64,000 nt of DNA from Planctomycetota bacterium (lineage in GTDB: Bacteria > Planctomycetota > Phycisphaerae > Phycisphaerales > Zrk34). The DNA is taken from contig WGMD01000009.1 of assembly GCA_016125255.1 (NCBI GenBank), positions 124,001 to 188,000 of the forward strand. Direction: 5' to 3'. Below the pieces are notes generated by a model, which saw only the letters and a program-made list of their open reading frames with translations, had not been told where the DNA came from and made no database searches. Positions 44,445 to 52,711 of the stretch are shown in pieces (position 1 is the stretch's first letter; each line of letters begins with the position of its first letter). Made by a program: the position numbers and the translations under genes.

Positions 44445-45389
44445 ATGCGATTGATCTACTTCGGCAGCGGCGCGTTTGGATTGCCCACGCTCAAGGCGTT
44501 GTGCGAGGCGCATCATTTGGCGCTGATCATCACGCAGCCCGATCGTCCCGCGGGGCGAAACAGGCAATTGACGCCGACGCCGGTCGCGGCATGGGCGCAG
44601 GAACGCGGCATGCGCATCCTCAAACCCGAGCGCGTCAATCGGCCCGAGATTCTCGAAGAAGTGCGCGGCATCGAAGCGGATGCGAACGTCGTCGTCGCGT
44701 TCGGTCAGAAGATCGGCGTGTCGCTCATCGAGTCGCCGCGCCACGGTCCCGAAGCGACCATGAATCTGCACGCCTCGCTGCTGCCCAAGTATCGCGGCGC
44801 GGCGCCGATCAACTGGGCGATGATGCAGGGCGAGCATATCACAGGCAACACCGTCTTCAGTCTCGTCGAAGAAATGGACGCCGGCGACATCCTCGGCATG
44901 CAGCAAACGCTCATCGATCCGATGGAAACCGCGGGCGAATTGCACGATCGGCTCTCGGAGATGGGGCCGAAGCTCGTGCTGGAAGTGCTCGACAATCTGC
45001 ACAAGGGTTGTCTTGAGCCGCGGGCGCAGGATGTGTCGCAGGTGACGCTCGCGCCCAAACTCGGCAAGGCGGACACGGTCATGGACTTTTCGCTCAGTGC
45101 GGAACTGGCCCGCTGTCGGGTGCATGGTCTGACGCCCTGGCCGGGCGTGCGCTGCTGGTTCGGTCAGGATCGCAAACTGCTCTTGTTGCGCCGCGTGCAG
45201 GATCTGCCGGAGGTGCGTCACAACAAGACGCCCGGCACATTGATCGACGAAGGCACCGTCGCCACCGGCTCGGGCGCGATCAAACTTCTGGAAGTTCAGC
45301 CGGCGGGCAAACGCATCATGAACTGGTCCGAATTCGCGCGCGGGCAGGCGCTGAAAATCGGCGACCGATTCGATTCGCACGAAAGTTGA
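44445..45389 (+). CDS. fmt: methionyl-tRNA formyltransferase
   Basis: This 314-residue enzyme formylates initiator Met-tRNA using 10-formyltetrahydrofolate. The catalytic triad is visible as N107 and H109 (MNLHASLLPKYRG) and D145 (EEMDAGDIL). The folate-binding N-terminal domain is followed by the C-terminal OB-like domain (about 205-310). ATG 44445 matches the normal family start; the frame extending to 44406 is not conserved. It is convergent with def (12-base gap), so the two genes of the formylation cycle are adjacent but transcribed separately. Confidence 0.95.
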   Translation: MRLIYFGSGAFGLPTLKALCEAHHLALIITQPDRPAGRNRQLTPTPVAAWAQERGMRILKPERVNRPEILEEVRGIEADANVVVAFGQKIGVSLIESPRHGPEATMNLHASLLPKYRGAAPINWAMMQGEHITGNTVFSLVEEMDAGDILGMQQTLIDPMETAGELHDRLSEMGPKLVLEVLDNLHKGCLEPRAQDVSQVTLAPKLGKADTVMDFSLSAELARCRVHGLTPWPGVRCWFGQDRKLLLLRRVQDLPEVRHNKTPGTLIDEGTVATGSGAIKLLEVQPAGKRIMNWSEFARGQALKIGDRFDSHES

Positions 45390-45401
45390 ATATCGCGCGG
45401 C

Positions 45402-45923
45402 TCAGCCGCTGTATTCAGCTTCGAGCTGTTTGAGCATGCGGCGGGAGGCGAGCTTGTCCATCGGGTTCATGCGATCGATGATGAGCACGCCGTCGAGGTG
45501 ATCCGTTTCGTGCTGCCAGATGCGCGCGGGCAGTTCGTCGCTCGTCATCGAAAAGGGCTGGCCGTTGATGTCCAGCGCGTCAATGGTGATGCGGAGGGGG
45601 CGGCGGATTTCGGCGGTGACATCGGGGATCGAAAGACAACCTTCGTTGTGCGGGCCGTAGTCTTCACTGGGGTCGCGGAGGACCGGGTTGATGAAGACGC
45701 GGTCGTCGGCGGGTTCGCCGGTGTGATTGGCGACGAACAGGCGCCAGGGCAGGCCGACCTGGGGCGCGGCGAGCCCGACGCCGGGGGCCTCGTGCATGAG
45801 CTCGATCATGCGGGCGGCAACGGCTCGGATCTCGTCATCGACCTTCTCGATCGTTCGGGCCTTGCGGCGCAGCACGGGGTCGGGATAAAGCACGATGCGT
45901 AGCTGTTCGGCCTTGACGGACAT
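45402..45923 (-). CDS. def: peptide deformylase
   Basis: This 173-residue metalloenzyme removes formyl groups from nascent proteins. All three motifs are intact: GVGLAAPQ (48-55), EGCLS (94-98, C96 a metal ligand) and HETDH (138-142). ATG 45923 gives the normal length. The far longer open frame upstream runs antisense through the TPR gene and is not real. A promoter ends six bases before the ATG and no Shine-Dalgarno is present, which suggests a leaderless mRNA. Confidence 0.96.
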   Translation of the reverse strand: MSVKAEQLRIVLYPDPVLRRKARTIEKVDDEIRAVAARMIELMHEAPGVGLAAPQVGLPWRLFVANHTGEPADDRVFINPVLRDPSEDYGPHNEGCLSIPDVTAEIRRPLRITIDALDINGQPFSMTSDELPARIWQHETDHLDGVLIIDRMNPMDKLASRRMLKQLEAEYSG

Positions 45924-45929
45924 GGCGTT

Positions 45930-45958
45930 ATCATAGATGCTATGGGGGCTTTGGCCAA
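45930..45958 (-). promoter_or_regulatory. def promoter, ending next to the start codon
   Basis: TTGGCC (45958-45953), a 17-base spacer and TATGAT (45935-45930) end six bases before the ATG. The -10 is 5 of 6 to consensus. The predicted start site coincides with the start codon. Confidence 0.58.
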
Positions 45959-46088
45959 GATGTGGGACTTGGCTCAAGTGCGTGCGGCGCATAGACTGAC
46001 AACAGAGGTTCACGCCCAAAGATGCCCGCCTTCGCACCGGTGCGACCCGGCGTGGTATGAGTCGCGTGAACTTTACAGGTGAATTCAT

Positions 46089-47669
46089 TTGGCATGGAAT
46101 CCCTTCAGTAAGAAAAAGGCCGCCGATGGCGACGATGCCGCGGCTGGGTCCGACGATGCTGTGCAGACGGACGTCGCCGAGAGCGGGTCCGACAAGGCCG
46201 GCGCGAAGGATGCGAAGGGCGCGGCTGAAGAGCATCAGCGTGATCCCCGCCGCGCGCAGCCGTGGTTTGATCGCGGCAAGACCGTGGCGGACACCGGCAA
46301 CTACGACTACGCCATCGAGTGCTACATCAGCGGCCTGAAGTTCGACCCCGAGTCGATCCGGCATCATGAAGCGCTGCGCGAAGTGGCGCTGCGCCGCCGT
46401 GCCAACGGGGGCAAGCCGGCGGGCATGAAGGATCAGTTCAAGCACTCCGGCGGCAAGACCTCCATCGACAAGATGCTCAACGCCGAGTTTCTGTGGGCGA
46501 AGAATCCGCTGGATCCCGGGCTGGCGCTGGCGGTGATGAACGGATCGGCGAAGGCGGAGCTTGACGAAGTGACGTACTGGATCGGCGAGATCACGCTCGA
46601 TCTGAACCGCCAGTCCAAGAAGCCCAGCATGACGGTGTATCTCAAGGCCCGCGATAATTTCGCCAAGGTCGGCGCTTTCGACATGGCGGTCGAGGCGTGC
46701 AGGTTCGTGCTCGCGATGGAGCCGAACAACATGAAGCTCGTGCAGGAGTACAAGAACCTCGAAGCCGAGAAGACCATCATGGAAGGTCGCTACGGCGAAG
46801 AGGGCGGCAGCTTCCGCACGGCGCTCAAGGACGCGGACAAGGCCAAGGCCTTGGCGCAGTCCGACTCGATCGCCGCCACGGGCGATCAGCTCACCGAACT
46901 CATCGCCCGGCTCCGCAAGGAATACGAAGAGAAGCTCGACGACATCGAGCGGCTTCAGAAACTGGTCCGCGCCCTGTTGCAGAAGGGCGACAAGGCGTCG
47001 CAGGACGAAGCGATCAAGTGGCTCGAAGACGGGTTTGAGCGATTCGGGCAGTACATGTTCAAGATGCAGGTGGGCGAGATTCGCATCAAGCAGTTCGCCG
47101 CCGCCCGCCGCGAGTACGAAGCCAAGCTCGCCACCGCCGACACCGACGAAGCCAAGGCCGAGGTCGCCGAGCAGATCCGCCGCATCAAGGCGGCCCAGCT
47201 CAAGTTCGAAGTGGGCGAGTTCCAGGACCGCGTCAAGGCGTATCCGACGGACATGCGCTGGCGCTTCGAGCTGGGTAAGCGTCAGTTTTTGATGCGCGAG
47301 TTCGACGCGGCGATCGCCAGCTTCCAGGAAGCGCAGTCCGACCCCAAATACCGCGCCATGTCGCTGCGGTACCTCGGCGAAGCGTTCGCGCTTAAGGATT
47401 GGGTCGACGAAGCGATCGATACCTACCACCGCGCGATCGAAGTGCATCCGTATAACGACGATCGACTGGCGCTGGAGCTGCGTTACAACCTCATGTGCGC
47501 GCTCGAAGCCAAGGCGCGCCGCGAGAAGGATGTGGCGATCGCGCAGGAGGCGGCGAAGATCGCCAGCCAGATCGCCCAGGCCGACATCAACTATCACGAC
47601 ATCCGTCAGCGCATCGAAATGCTGCGCAAGCTCACGACGGACCTCAAGGAAGGCCGCGATCCTTCGTGA
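46089..47669 (+). CDS. TPR-repeat protein with central coiled coil
   Basis: The start is TTG 46089, supported by AGGTGA (46076-46081) seven bases upstream and by the natural N-terminus MAWNPFSKKK. The 526-residue protein has a charged, Ala/Asp-rich N-terminal tail, TPR units at about 55-90, a long helical/coiled-coil middle (about 200-380; many Lys/Glu heptads) and TPR units at about 395-470 (DAAIASFQEAQSDP, DEAIDTYHRAIEVHP). No signal peptide is present. It is 10 bases upstream of kdsB and probably cotranscribed. Function unknown. Confidence 0.82.
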   Translation: MAWNPFSKKKAADGDDAAAGSDDAVQTDVAESGSDKAGAKDAKGAAEEHQRDPRRAQPWFDRGKTVADTGNYDYAIECYISGLKFDPESIRHHEALREVALRRRANGGKPAGMKDQFKHSGGKTSIDKMLNAEFLWAKNPLDPGLALAVMNGSAKAELDEVTYWIGEITLDLNRQSKKPSMTVYLKARDNFAKVGAFDMAVEACRFVLAMEPNNMKLVQEYKNLEAEKTIMEGRYGEEGGSFRTALKDADKAKALAQSDSIAATGDQLTELIARLRKEYEEKLDDIERLQKLVRALLQKGDKASQDEAIKWLEDGFERFGQYMFKMQVGEIRIKQFAAARREYEAKLATADTDEAKAEVAEQIRRIKAAQLKFEVGEFQDRVKAYPTDMRWRFELGKRQFLMREFDAAIASFQEAQSDPKYRAMSLRYLGEAFALKDWVDEAIDTYHRAIEVHPYNDDRLALELRYNLMCALEAKARREKDVAIAQEAAKIASQIAQADINYHDIRQRIEMLRKLTTDLKEGRDPS

Positions 47670-47679
47670 GTTCAGTCGC

Positions 47680-48405
47680 ATGAGCGTCGTCGCCGTCATC
47701 CCCGCCCGTTTCGCATCCACACGTCTGCCCGGCAAGCCCCTGCTTGACCGTACGGGCAGGGCGATGATCGTGCACGTCGTCGAGCAAGCCGCCCGGGCCA
47801 ATTGCATCGACGATGTGATCGTCGCCACCGATGACGCTCGCATTCAGAACGTCGTCGCCGCCGCCGGATTCAAAGCCGTCATGACCCGTGCCGATCACCC
47901 CAACGGCACGAGCCGCATCGCTGAAGTCGCGGCGGGGCTCCCGGCGAACGTCGATGTCGTCGTGAATGTGCAGGGCGACGAACCGCAGATCGACCCGGAG
48001 CATATCGACGCCGCCGTCGAGCGTCTCTGCGCCGGCGAGGAGCCGATGGCGACGATCGCTTCGCCGTTTCAGCCGGGCGAAGATACAGGCAATCCGAATA
48101 TCGTGAAGGTCGTGCTCGATCAGCGCGGGCGGGCGATGTACTTTTCGCGCAGTCTGATTCCCTATCCGCGCACCGGCTCGCCGACCGTGCTCAAGCACAT
48201 CGGCCTTTACGTGTATCGCCGCGACTTCCTGCCGACGTACATCTCGCTTCCCGCCACGCCCTGCGAGCAGGCCGAGGCGTTGGAACAGCTTCGCGCCCTC
48301 GAGCATGGCCACCCCATCGCCGCCGTGATCCGTACCGTCCGTCACACCGGCATCGACACGCCCGAGCAATACGAAGCGTTCGTGCGTCACATGACCGGCC
48401 GCTGA
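47680..48405 (+). CDS. kdsB: 3-deoxy-manno-octulosonate cytidylyltransferase
   Basis: This 241-residue enzyme makes CMP-KDO, the donor for the inner core of LPS. The nucleotide-binding N-terminus AVIPARFASTRLPGKPL (about 5-21), the TDDARI and VNVQGDEPQI segments and the C-terminal KHIGLYVYRRDFL are standard. ATG 47680 gives normal length. Presence of this gene indicates a KDO-containing LPS in this organism. It is convergent with a BNR-repeat gene (six-base gap). Confidence 0.95.
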   Translation: MSVVAVIPARFASTRLPGKPLLDRTGRAMIVHVVEQAARANCIDDVIVATDDARIQNVVAAAGFKAVMTRADHPNGTSRIAEVAAGLPANVDVVVNVQGDEPQIDPEHIDAAVERLCAGEEPMATIASPFQPGEDTGNPNIVKVVLDQRGRAMYFSRSLIPYPRTGSPTVLKHIGLYVYRRDFLPTYISLPATPCEQAEALEQLRALEHGHPIAAVIRTVRHTGIDTPEQYEAFVRHMTGR

Positions 48406-48411
48406 TCCGCG

Positions 48412-49605
48412 TCATTTGGCATTGCGAAAATCGACGATGCGCAGGAACGTCAGGTAATTGGCGTCATGAAAATTGTGCGCCCCGCCCGCGTCGTCGTCCC
48501 ATGCCGTGCGGATTGCCGCGATGATGTCTTCGCCCTCGAACTGCCAGTCGGCATACTGCACGCCATGCCGCGTGCGATCGGGGTGATGGATGAGCGTGCA
48601 GCGGATCGTCCATGTGCGCAGGTCCGGCGAACTGATCAACGCCAGCGTGTTGCGATAGCCGGCCGCACCCTTGGTCGCTTCCTGCGGCGCCGGGTTGCTC
48701 AGCGCCCAGTACAGCTTGCTTGTCGGATCGAAGCGGATGTTGAACTTCGTCGCGCCGCCGGGCAGGTCGACGAAGCCGCTCGCCGGATCGAACGACGCGG
48801 TTTTGCCATCGGGGCTGATCGTGACGATCGCCGCCTTGTTCCCGCTCGGGTACTCGACGCGCAGCACATCGACGACCCCGCCGCCCGGCGCGACCACGGC
48901 ATTACCCTCCAGCCATCCCCCGAAGTCGCCGTTGAGCCACGTCACGTCGCGCGGCAGCGGCGTTGCCAGCGTCCAACTCGACGCCTTGAGCAGGTCGGCG
49001 TCGGCGGGCGCACTGAGCATACCCGCCCGGAAGAACAAGCCCCATTTCCCGCCGGGCCCGTGATTGTCCTCCATCCCGCGCCACAGCCGTCCGTTGTGCT
49101 CGATGATCGGCATCGTCGAAGTGTGATACCCCGCGTCGCTTGTCAGCAGGCCGTGCTCCGCATCGGTCGGCTTCGTCCATGTCCGTCCGCCGTCATCGCT
49201 GCGCCGGATCACCACATGCCCGTACTGACGATCGACGCCCATCAGGTACGTCGCCCCGCGATGCATGAACAACCCGGTCCAGAACATGCCGTCGATCCTG
49301 GCGATGTTCTTCCATGTCGCCCCGCGGTCGTCGGAGCGGAAGACCAGCCCCTGTCCCTTCTCGTTCATCGTCGTGCCCGGCCCGAACAGATCGCAGGCCG
49401 CCAGATACGCCCCATCCGGCGCGTTGACGATCGCCGGCGAACCGACATAGCGCTTCAGCGCCGCGGGCGTGTGATAGATCACTACGCCCGGCACCGCGGC
49501 CGCGGCGGATTCGGCGGGCGGTTCGGCGTGTGCGGCGGCAATGGTGACAAGGGAGCAGGCGAATGTGGCGACCAGAAAAAAGCGACAGCGTGAGTGTTTT
49601 TGCAT
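48412..49605 (-). CDS. exported BNR-repeat (sialidase-superfamily) protein
   Basis: This 397-residue protein has a signal peptide (to about AAAHAEP) and a six-bladed-propeller type sequence with two clear Asp boxes, RSDDRGATW (about 90-98) and RSDDGGRTW (about 134-142). The usual sialidase Arg triad and catalytic Glu/Tyr cannot be assigned by eye, so glycosidase activity is uncertain; many planctomycete members are annotated only as exo-alpha-sialidase-like. It lies close to a fucosidase and a sulfatase. Confidence 0.8.
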   Translation of the reverse strand: MQKHSRCRFFLVATFACSLVTIAAAHAEPPAESAAAAVPGVVIYHTPAALKRYVGSPAIVNAPDGAYLAACDLFGPGTTMNEKGQGLVFRSDDRGATWKNIARIDGMFWTGLFMHRGATYLMGVDRQYGHVVIRRSDDGGRTWTKPTDAEHGLLTSDAGYHTSTMPIIEHNGRLWRGMEDNHGPGGKWGLFFRAGMLSAPADADLLKASSWTLATPLPRDVTWLNGDFGGWLEGNAVVAPGGGVVDVLRVEYPSGNKAAIVTISPDGKTASFDPASGFVDLPGGATKFNIRFDPTSKLYWALSNPAPQEATKGAAGYRNTLALISSPDLRTWTIRCTLIHHPDRTRHGVQYADWQFEGEDIIAAIRTAWDDDAGGAHNFHDANYLTFLRIVDFRNAK

Positions 49606-49701
49606 GATAAGAGTCCATGGTGGGGCGGACAGGGGGGCATGTCAACCGGCTCGACGCCGAATCGGGCGTGATTTGGGCTTTGAGGCGTCGTGCGAACGTG
49701 C

Positions 49702-49731
49702 TTGCCAATGGGCCTCCCGTTGTGTTACGAT
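49702..49731 (+). promoter_or_regulatory. pyrG promoter, ending next to the start codon
   Basis: TTGCCA (49702-49707, 5 of 6), an 18-base spacer and TACGAT (49726-49731) end five bases before ATG 49737. The transcript would start at or one base from the ATG. Confidence 0.55.
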
Positions 49732-49736
49732 AAGAC

Positions 49737-51539
49737 ATGCCCACCGAAAATACGGACATCCTCGCGGAAGTCGGTCACCAGACGCACGAAACCGAATATT
49801 ACTCGCCCATTCCCAAGGGTTACGAACGGGGACGCCATAAGTACGTCGTCGTCATGGGCACCGTCATGAGCGGGCTGGGCAAGGGCATTTTTTCCTCCTC
49901 GCTCGCCAAGCTGCTCAAGGACAAAGGCCTCCGCGTCGCGCCCATCAAGATGGAGGGCTACCTGAATCTCGATTCAGGGACGCTCAATCCGTACCGTCAC
50001 GGCGAGGTTTTCGTCCTCGACGACGGGATGGAAACCGACATGGACCTTGGCACCTACGAGCGCATGCTCGATCAGAATCTGACGCGCGATAACTTCGTCA
50101 CCTCCGGTCAGATTTACCGCCGCATTCTCGACAAGGAGCGGCAGGGCGGCTACCTCGGGCGCGATGTGCAGATGATCCCGCATGTGACGGGTGAAGTGAA
50201 GCATCAACTCCGCCAGCTCGCCGTCAAGCAGGACGCCGATGTCATCTTCGTCGAAGTCGGGGGGACGGTCGGCGACTTTGAGAATGGCTTCTACATCGAA
50301 GCGCTGCGTGAACTGGCCTTTGAGGAAGGCGAGCATTCGGTGTGTTTCGTCGGGCTGACGTACATCATCGAGCCGCGCGCGCTGGGCGAGCAGAAGTCCA
50401 AGGCGGCGCAGCTTGGGATCAAGCGCATGATGGAGCTGGGCGTGCAGCCGCACATCATCGCCTGCCGCGGGCGCAATCCGGTGACAGAGAAAGTGCGTGA
50501 GAAGATCGCCATGTTCTCCAACGTCCCCAAGCGCCGCGTGTTCTCCATGCACGACCGCGATTCGATCTACACGATCCCCGAGCAGATGCACGGCGAGGGG
50601 CTGGACCTGGAAATCCTCTCGATTCTCGATCTGCACGAGCGCGTCAAGCCGTCGACCGAAGACAAGGCGCGACGCGAATGGAGTCGGTTCGTCGATCTGC
50701 TCTCCGGGCCGCGCAAGTATGAAATCTCCGTCGGCATCACCGGCAAGTACGCTGAGCTGCGCGATGCCTACGCTTCGATCGAAAAGTCGCTCGAGCACTG
50801 CGGGGCGCATCTGTCGGCGAACATCAACATCCGCTGGCTCGACACGATCGCGATGGACACCATCAGCGCGGATCAGGTGGCGGATCAGCTCAAGGCGCTT
50901 GACGCCGTCATCGTACCCGGCGGGTTCGGTCATCGGGGGACCGAAGGCAAGGTCGCGTCGGTCAAGTTCTGCCGTGAGACCAAGACGCCGTACCTGGGCA
51001 TCTGTCTTGGTTTTCAGATGGCGGTGATCGAGTTCGCGCGCAACGTGTGCGGGCTTGCCAAGGCGATGAGCAGCGAGTTCGATGTGCGGTCCGATTGCGC
51101 GGTGATCGACATTCTGCCTGAGCAGAAGAAGATTGAAGGGCTCGGCGGGAACATGCGGCTCGGCGGCAAGGACATCGACATCACGCGCGGCACGCTCGCC
51201 TCGATGCTCTACGACAACAAGACACGCATCCGAGAACGCTTCCGCCATCGCTACGAAGTCGATCCCAAATACATCGAAACGCTCGAGAAGCACGGCATGA
51301 TCTTCTCCGGCCGGCACCCTACCCAGCCGATCATGCAGGTGCTGGAGCTGCCGCATGACATGCACCCGTATTTCATCGGCGGGCAGTTCCACCCGGAACT
51401 GAGCAGTCGCCCGCTGCGGCCGGCGCCGATGTTCATGGGCCTCGTCGCCGCGGCGATTCGTCACGCCTACCCCGACATCCCCGCCGAGAAGATCAGCGAG
51501 CGCTGGCTCCCTTTTGCTAATCAGCCCGCCGGAGCGTGA
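49737..51539 (+). CDS. pyrG: CTP synthase
   Basis: This 600-residue enzyme aminates UTP to CTP. The synthetase domain has the P-loop-like GTVMSGLGKGIFSSS (about 41-55) and GTVGDFENGFYIEALR. The glutaminase domain has the nucleophile Cys in LGICLGFQMA (about 423-432) and the His/Glu pair in GGQFHPELSSRP. It is longer than the usual 535-550 residues, mainly by about 30 N-terminal residues, and its P-loop reads GTVMSGLGKG rather than GGVVSSLGKG. No Shine-Dalgarno is seen. The next gene starts two bases after its stop. Confidence 0.95.
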   Translation: MPTENTDILAEVGHQTHETEYYSPIPKGYERGRHKYVVVMGTVMSGLGKGIFSSSLAKLLKDKGLRVAPIKMEGYLNLDSGTLNPYRHGEVFVLDDGMETDMDLGTYERMLDQNLTRDNFVTSGQIYRRILDKERQGGYLGRDVQMIPHVTGEVKHQLRQLAVKQDADVIFVEVGGTVGDFENGFYIEALRELAFEEGEHSVCFVGLTYIIEPRALGEQKSKAAQLGIKRMMELGVQPHIIACRGRNPVTEKVREKIAMFSNVPKRRVFSMHDRDSIYTIPEQMHGEGLDLEILSILDLHERVKPSTEDKARREWSRFVDLLSGPRKYEISVGITGKYAELRDAYASIEKSLEHCGAHLSANINIRWLDTIAMDTISADQVADQLKALDAVIVPGGFGHRGTEGKVASVKFCRETKTPYLGICLGFQMAVIEFARNVCGLAKAMSSEFDVRSDCAVIDILPEQKKIEGLGGNMRLGGKDIDITRGTLASMLYDNKTRIRERFRHRYEVDPKYIETLEKHGMIFSGRHPTQPIMQVLELPHDMHPYFIGGQFHPELSSRPLRPAPMFMGLVAAAIRHAYPDIPAEKISERWLPFANQPAGA

Positions 51540-51541
51540 CC

Positions 51542-52678
51542 ATGCAGAGGACGCTTGGGCTTTTGAGTATGGCGGTTGTCGCGCTTTTCATCGGGCACGT
51601 TTGCGCCCAGACGGAGGTTCCGCAGCCGGAATGGGGTCGTATCACTCCTCTGGGGCAAGGTCGATTTCTTATCGAGCGAACCGTCGCCGGCGCGGCCCCG
51701 ATGAGTCTGCCGACGCCGTTCGCCAACATCGTCCGCGTGCATCAGGATGACGATTCCCCCGCCGTGCTTGAATTCAACGGCGATGCGTCGAGAATTCTCA
51801 TTCACGCTGACCATCGCGTCACCGTCGAAACCGCCGAAAAATCGCAGCAGTTCGACGACGGCCGCATCATCTTTTCCGCCCTCGACGCCGTCGTGCATGG
51901 CGACAAGGCCAAACTCGAATCGCACCCCGGCTCGCACCGCATCGGTTTCTGGACGAACGCGGGGGACTACGTCACATGGGACTACGCGCCCACGCGCTGG
52001 GGCATGTATGACATCGAACTGACATACTCCGCCGCGGGCGCCAATGGCACGCGCATCGCCGTCGAATATGCGAGTAAAATTTTCGAGGCGGACCTGACGT
52101 CGACCGGTTCGTGGTATCGCTACACCACGATTCCCATCGGCCGCGTCTATCTGCCGGATACCGCCAAGCAGACGCTGACGGTCCGCTGCATCAAGAAAGT
52201 CGGCGGCGCCGTGATGAACCTCAAGGCGGTCATCCTCCGCCCCGCGCCCGAGGGCGAGCAGCCGGTCCGGGCTGACGAACACGGCATCCTGACGCTCTAC
52301 CCGAAAGACGCGACCGTGCATGGCGTTGCGCTGCGTTACGAGCCCCGGCCGGATAAAAACACACTCGGATTCTGGACGAAAGCGACCGACGCCGCTTCGT
52401 GGGATTTCGTCATCGACAAGCCCGGTGCGTACCACGTCATGCTCGAGCACGGCTGCGGCAACGGTCAGGGCGGAAGCGAAGCGGCGGTGAGTATCGATGA
52501 TCGGACCTTCAAGTGGACGGTGCAGGACACCGGCGGATACCACAATTTCGTGGACCTGGATTTGGGCGAGGTGCAGCTTGAGGGCGGGCGACATACGCTC
52601 ATCATCAAGTCGATGACGAAGGCCGGCGCGGCCGTGATGGATGTGCATCAGTTGCAGCTCCGGCCGGCCGGCCCCTGA
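51542..52678 (+). CDS. exported protein with two carbohydrate-binding-like domains
   Basis: ATG 51542 is chosen because GGAG lies seven bases upstream. The 378-residue protein has a signal peptide (to about GHVCAQ) and two similar beta domains (about 110-240 and 250-376). The second contains a GCGNGQGGSEAAVSIDD and TVQDTGGYHNFVDLDLG pattern that recurs almost identically at the C-terminus of the fucosidase encoded next. There is no catalytic domain, so this looks like a stand-alone binding module for the fucosidase substrate. It begins directly after pyrG and could be read through from it. Confidence 0.75.
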   Translation: MQRTLGLLSMAVVALFIGHVCAQTEVPQPEWGRITPLGQGRFLIERTVAGAAPMSLPTPFANIVRVHQDDDSPAVLEFNGDASRILIHADHRVTVETAEKSQQFDDGRIIFSALDAVVHGDKAKLESHPGSHRIGFWTNAGDYVTWDYAPTRWGMYDIELTYSAAGANGTRIAVEYASKIFEADLTSTGSWYRYTTIPIGRVYLPDTAKQTLTVRCIKKVGGAVMNLKAVILRPAPEGEQPVRADEHGILTLYPKDATVHGVALRYEPRPDKNTLGFWTKATDAASWDFVIDKPGAYHVMLEHGCGNGQGGSEAAVSIDDRTFKWTVQDTGGYHNFVDLDLGEVQLEGGRHTLIIKSMTKAGAAVMDVHQLQLRPAGP

Positions 52679-52711
52679 AGCCGATGGTTGATTCGATGGA
52701 GGCATTCCCGC

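Noticed and set aside
45924-47843. 640-residue N-terminal extension of def
   Set aside because: The extension is antisense to the TPR gene; peptide deformylases are about 170 residues, as given by ATG 45923.
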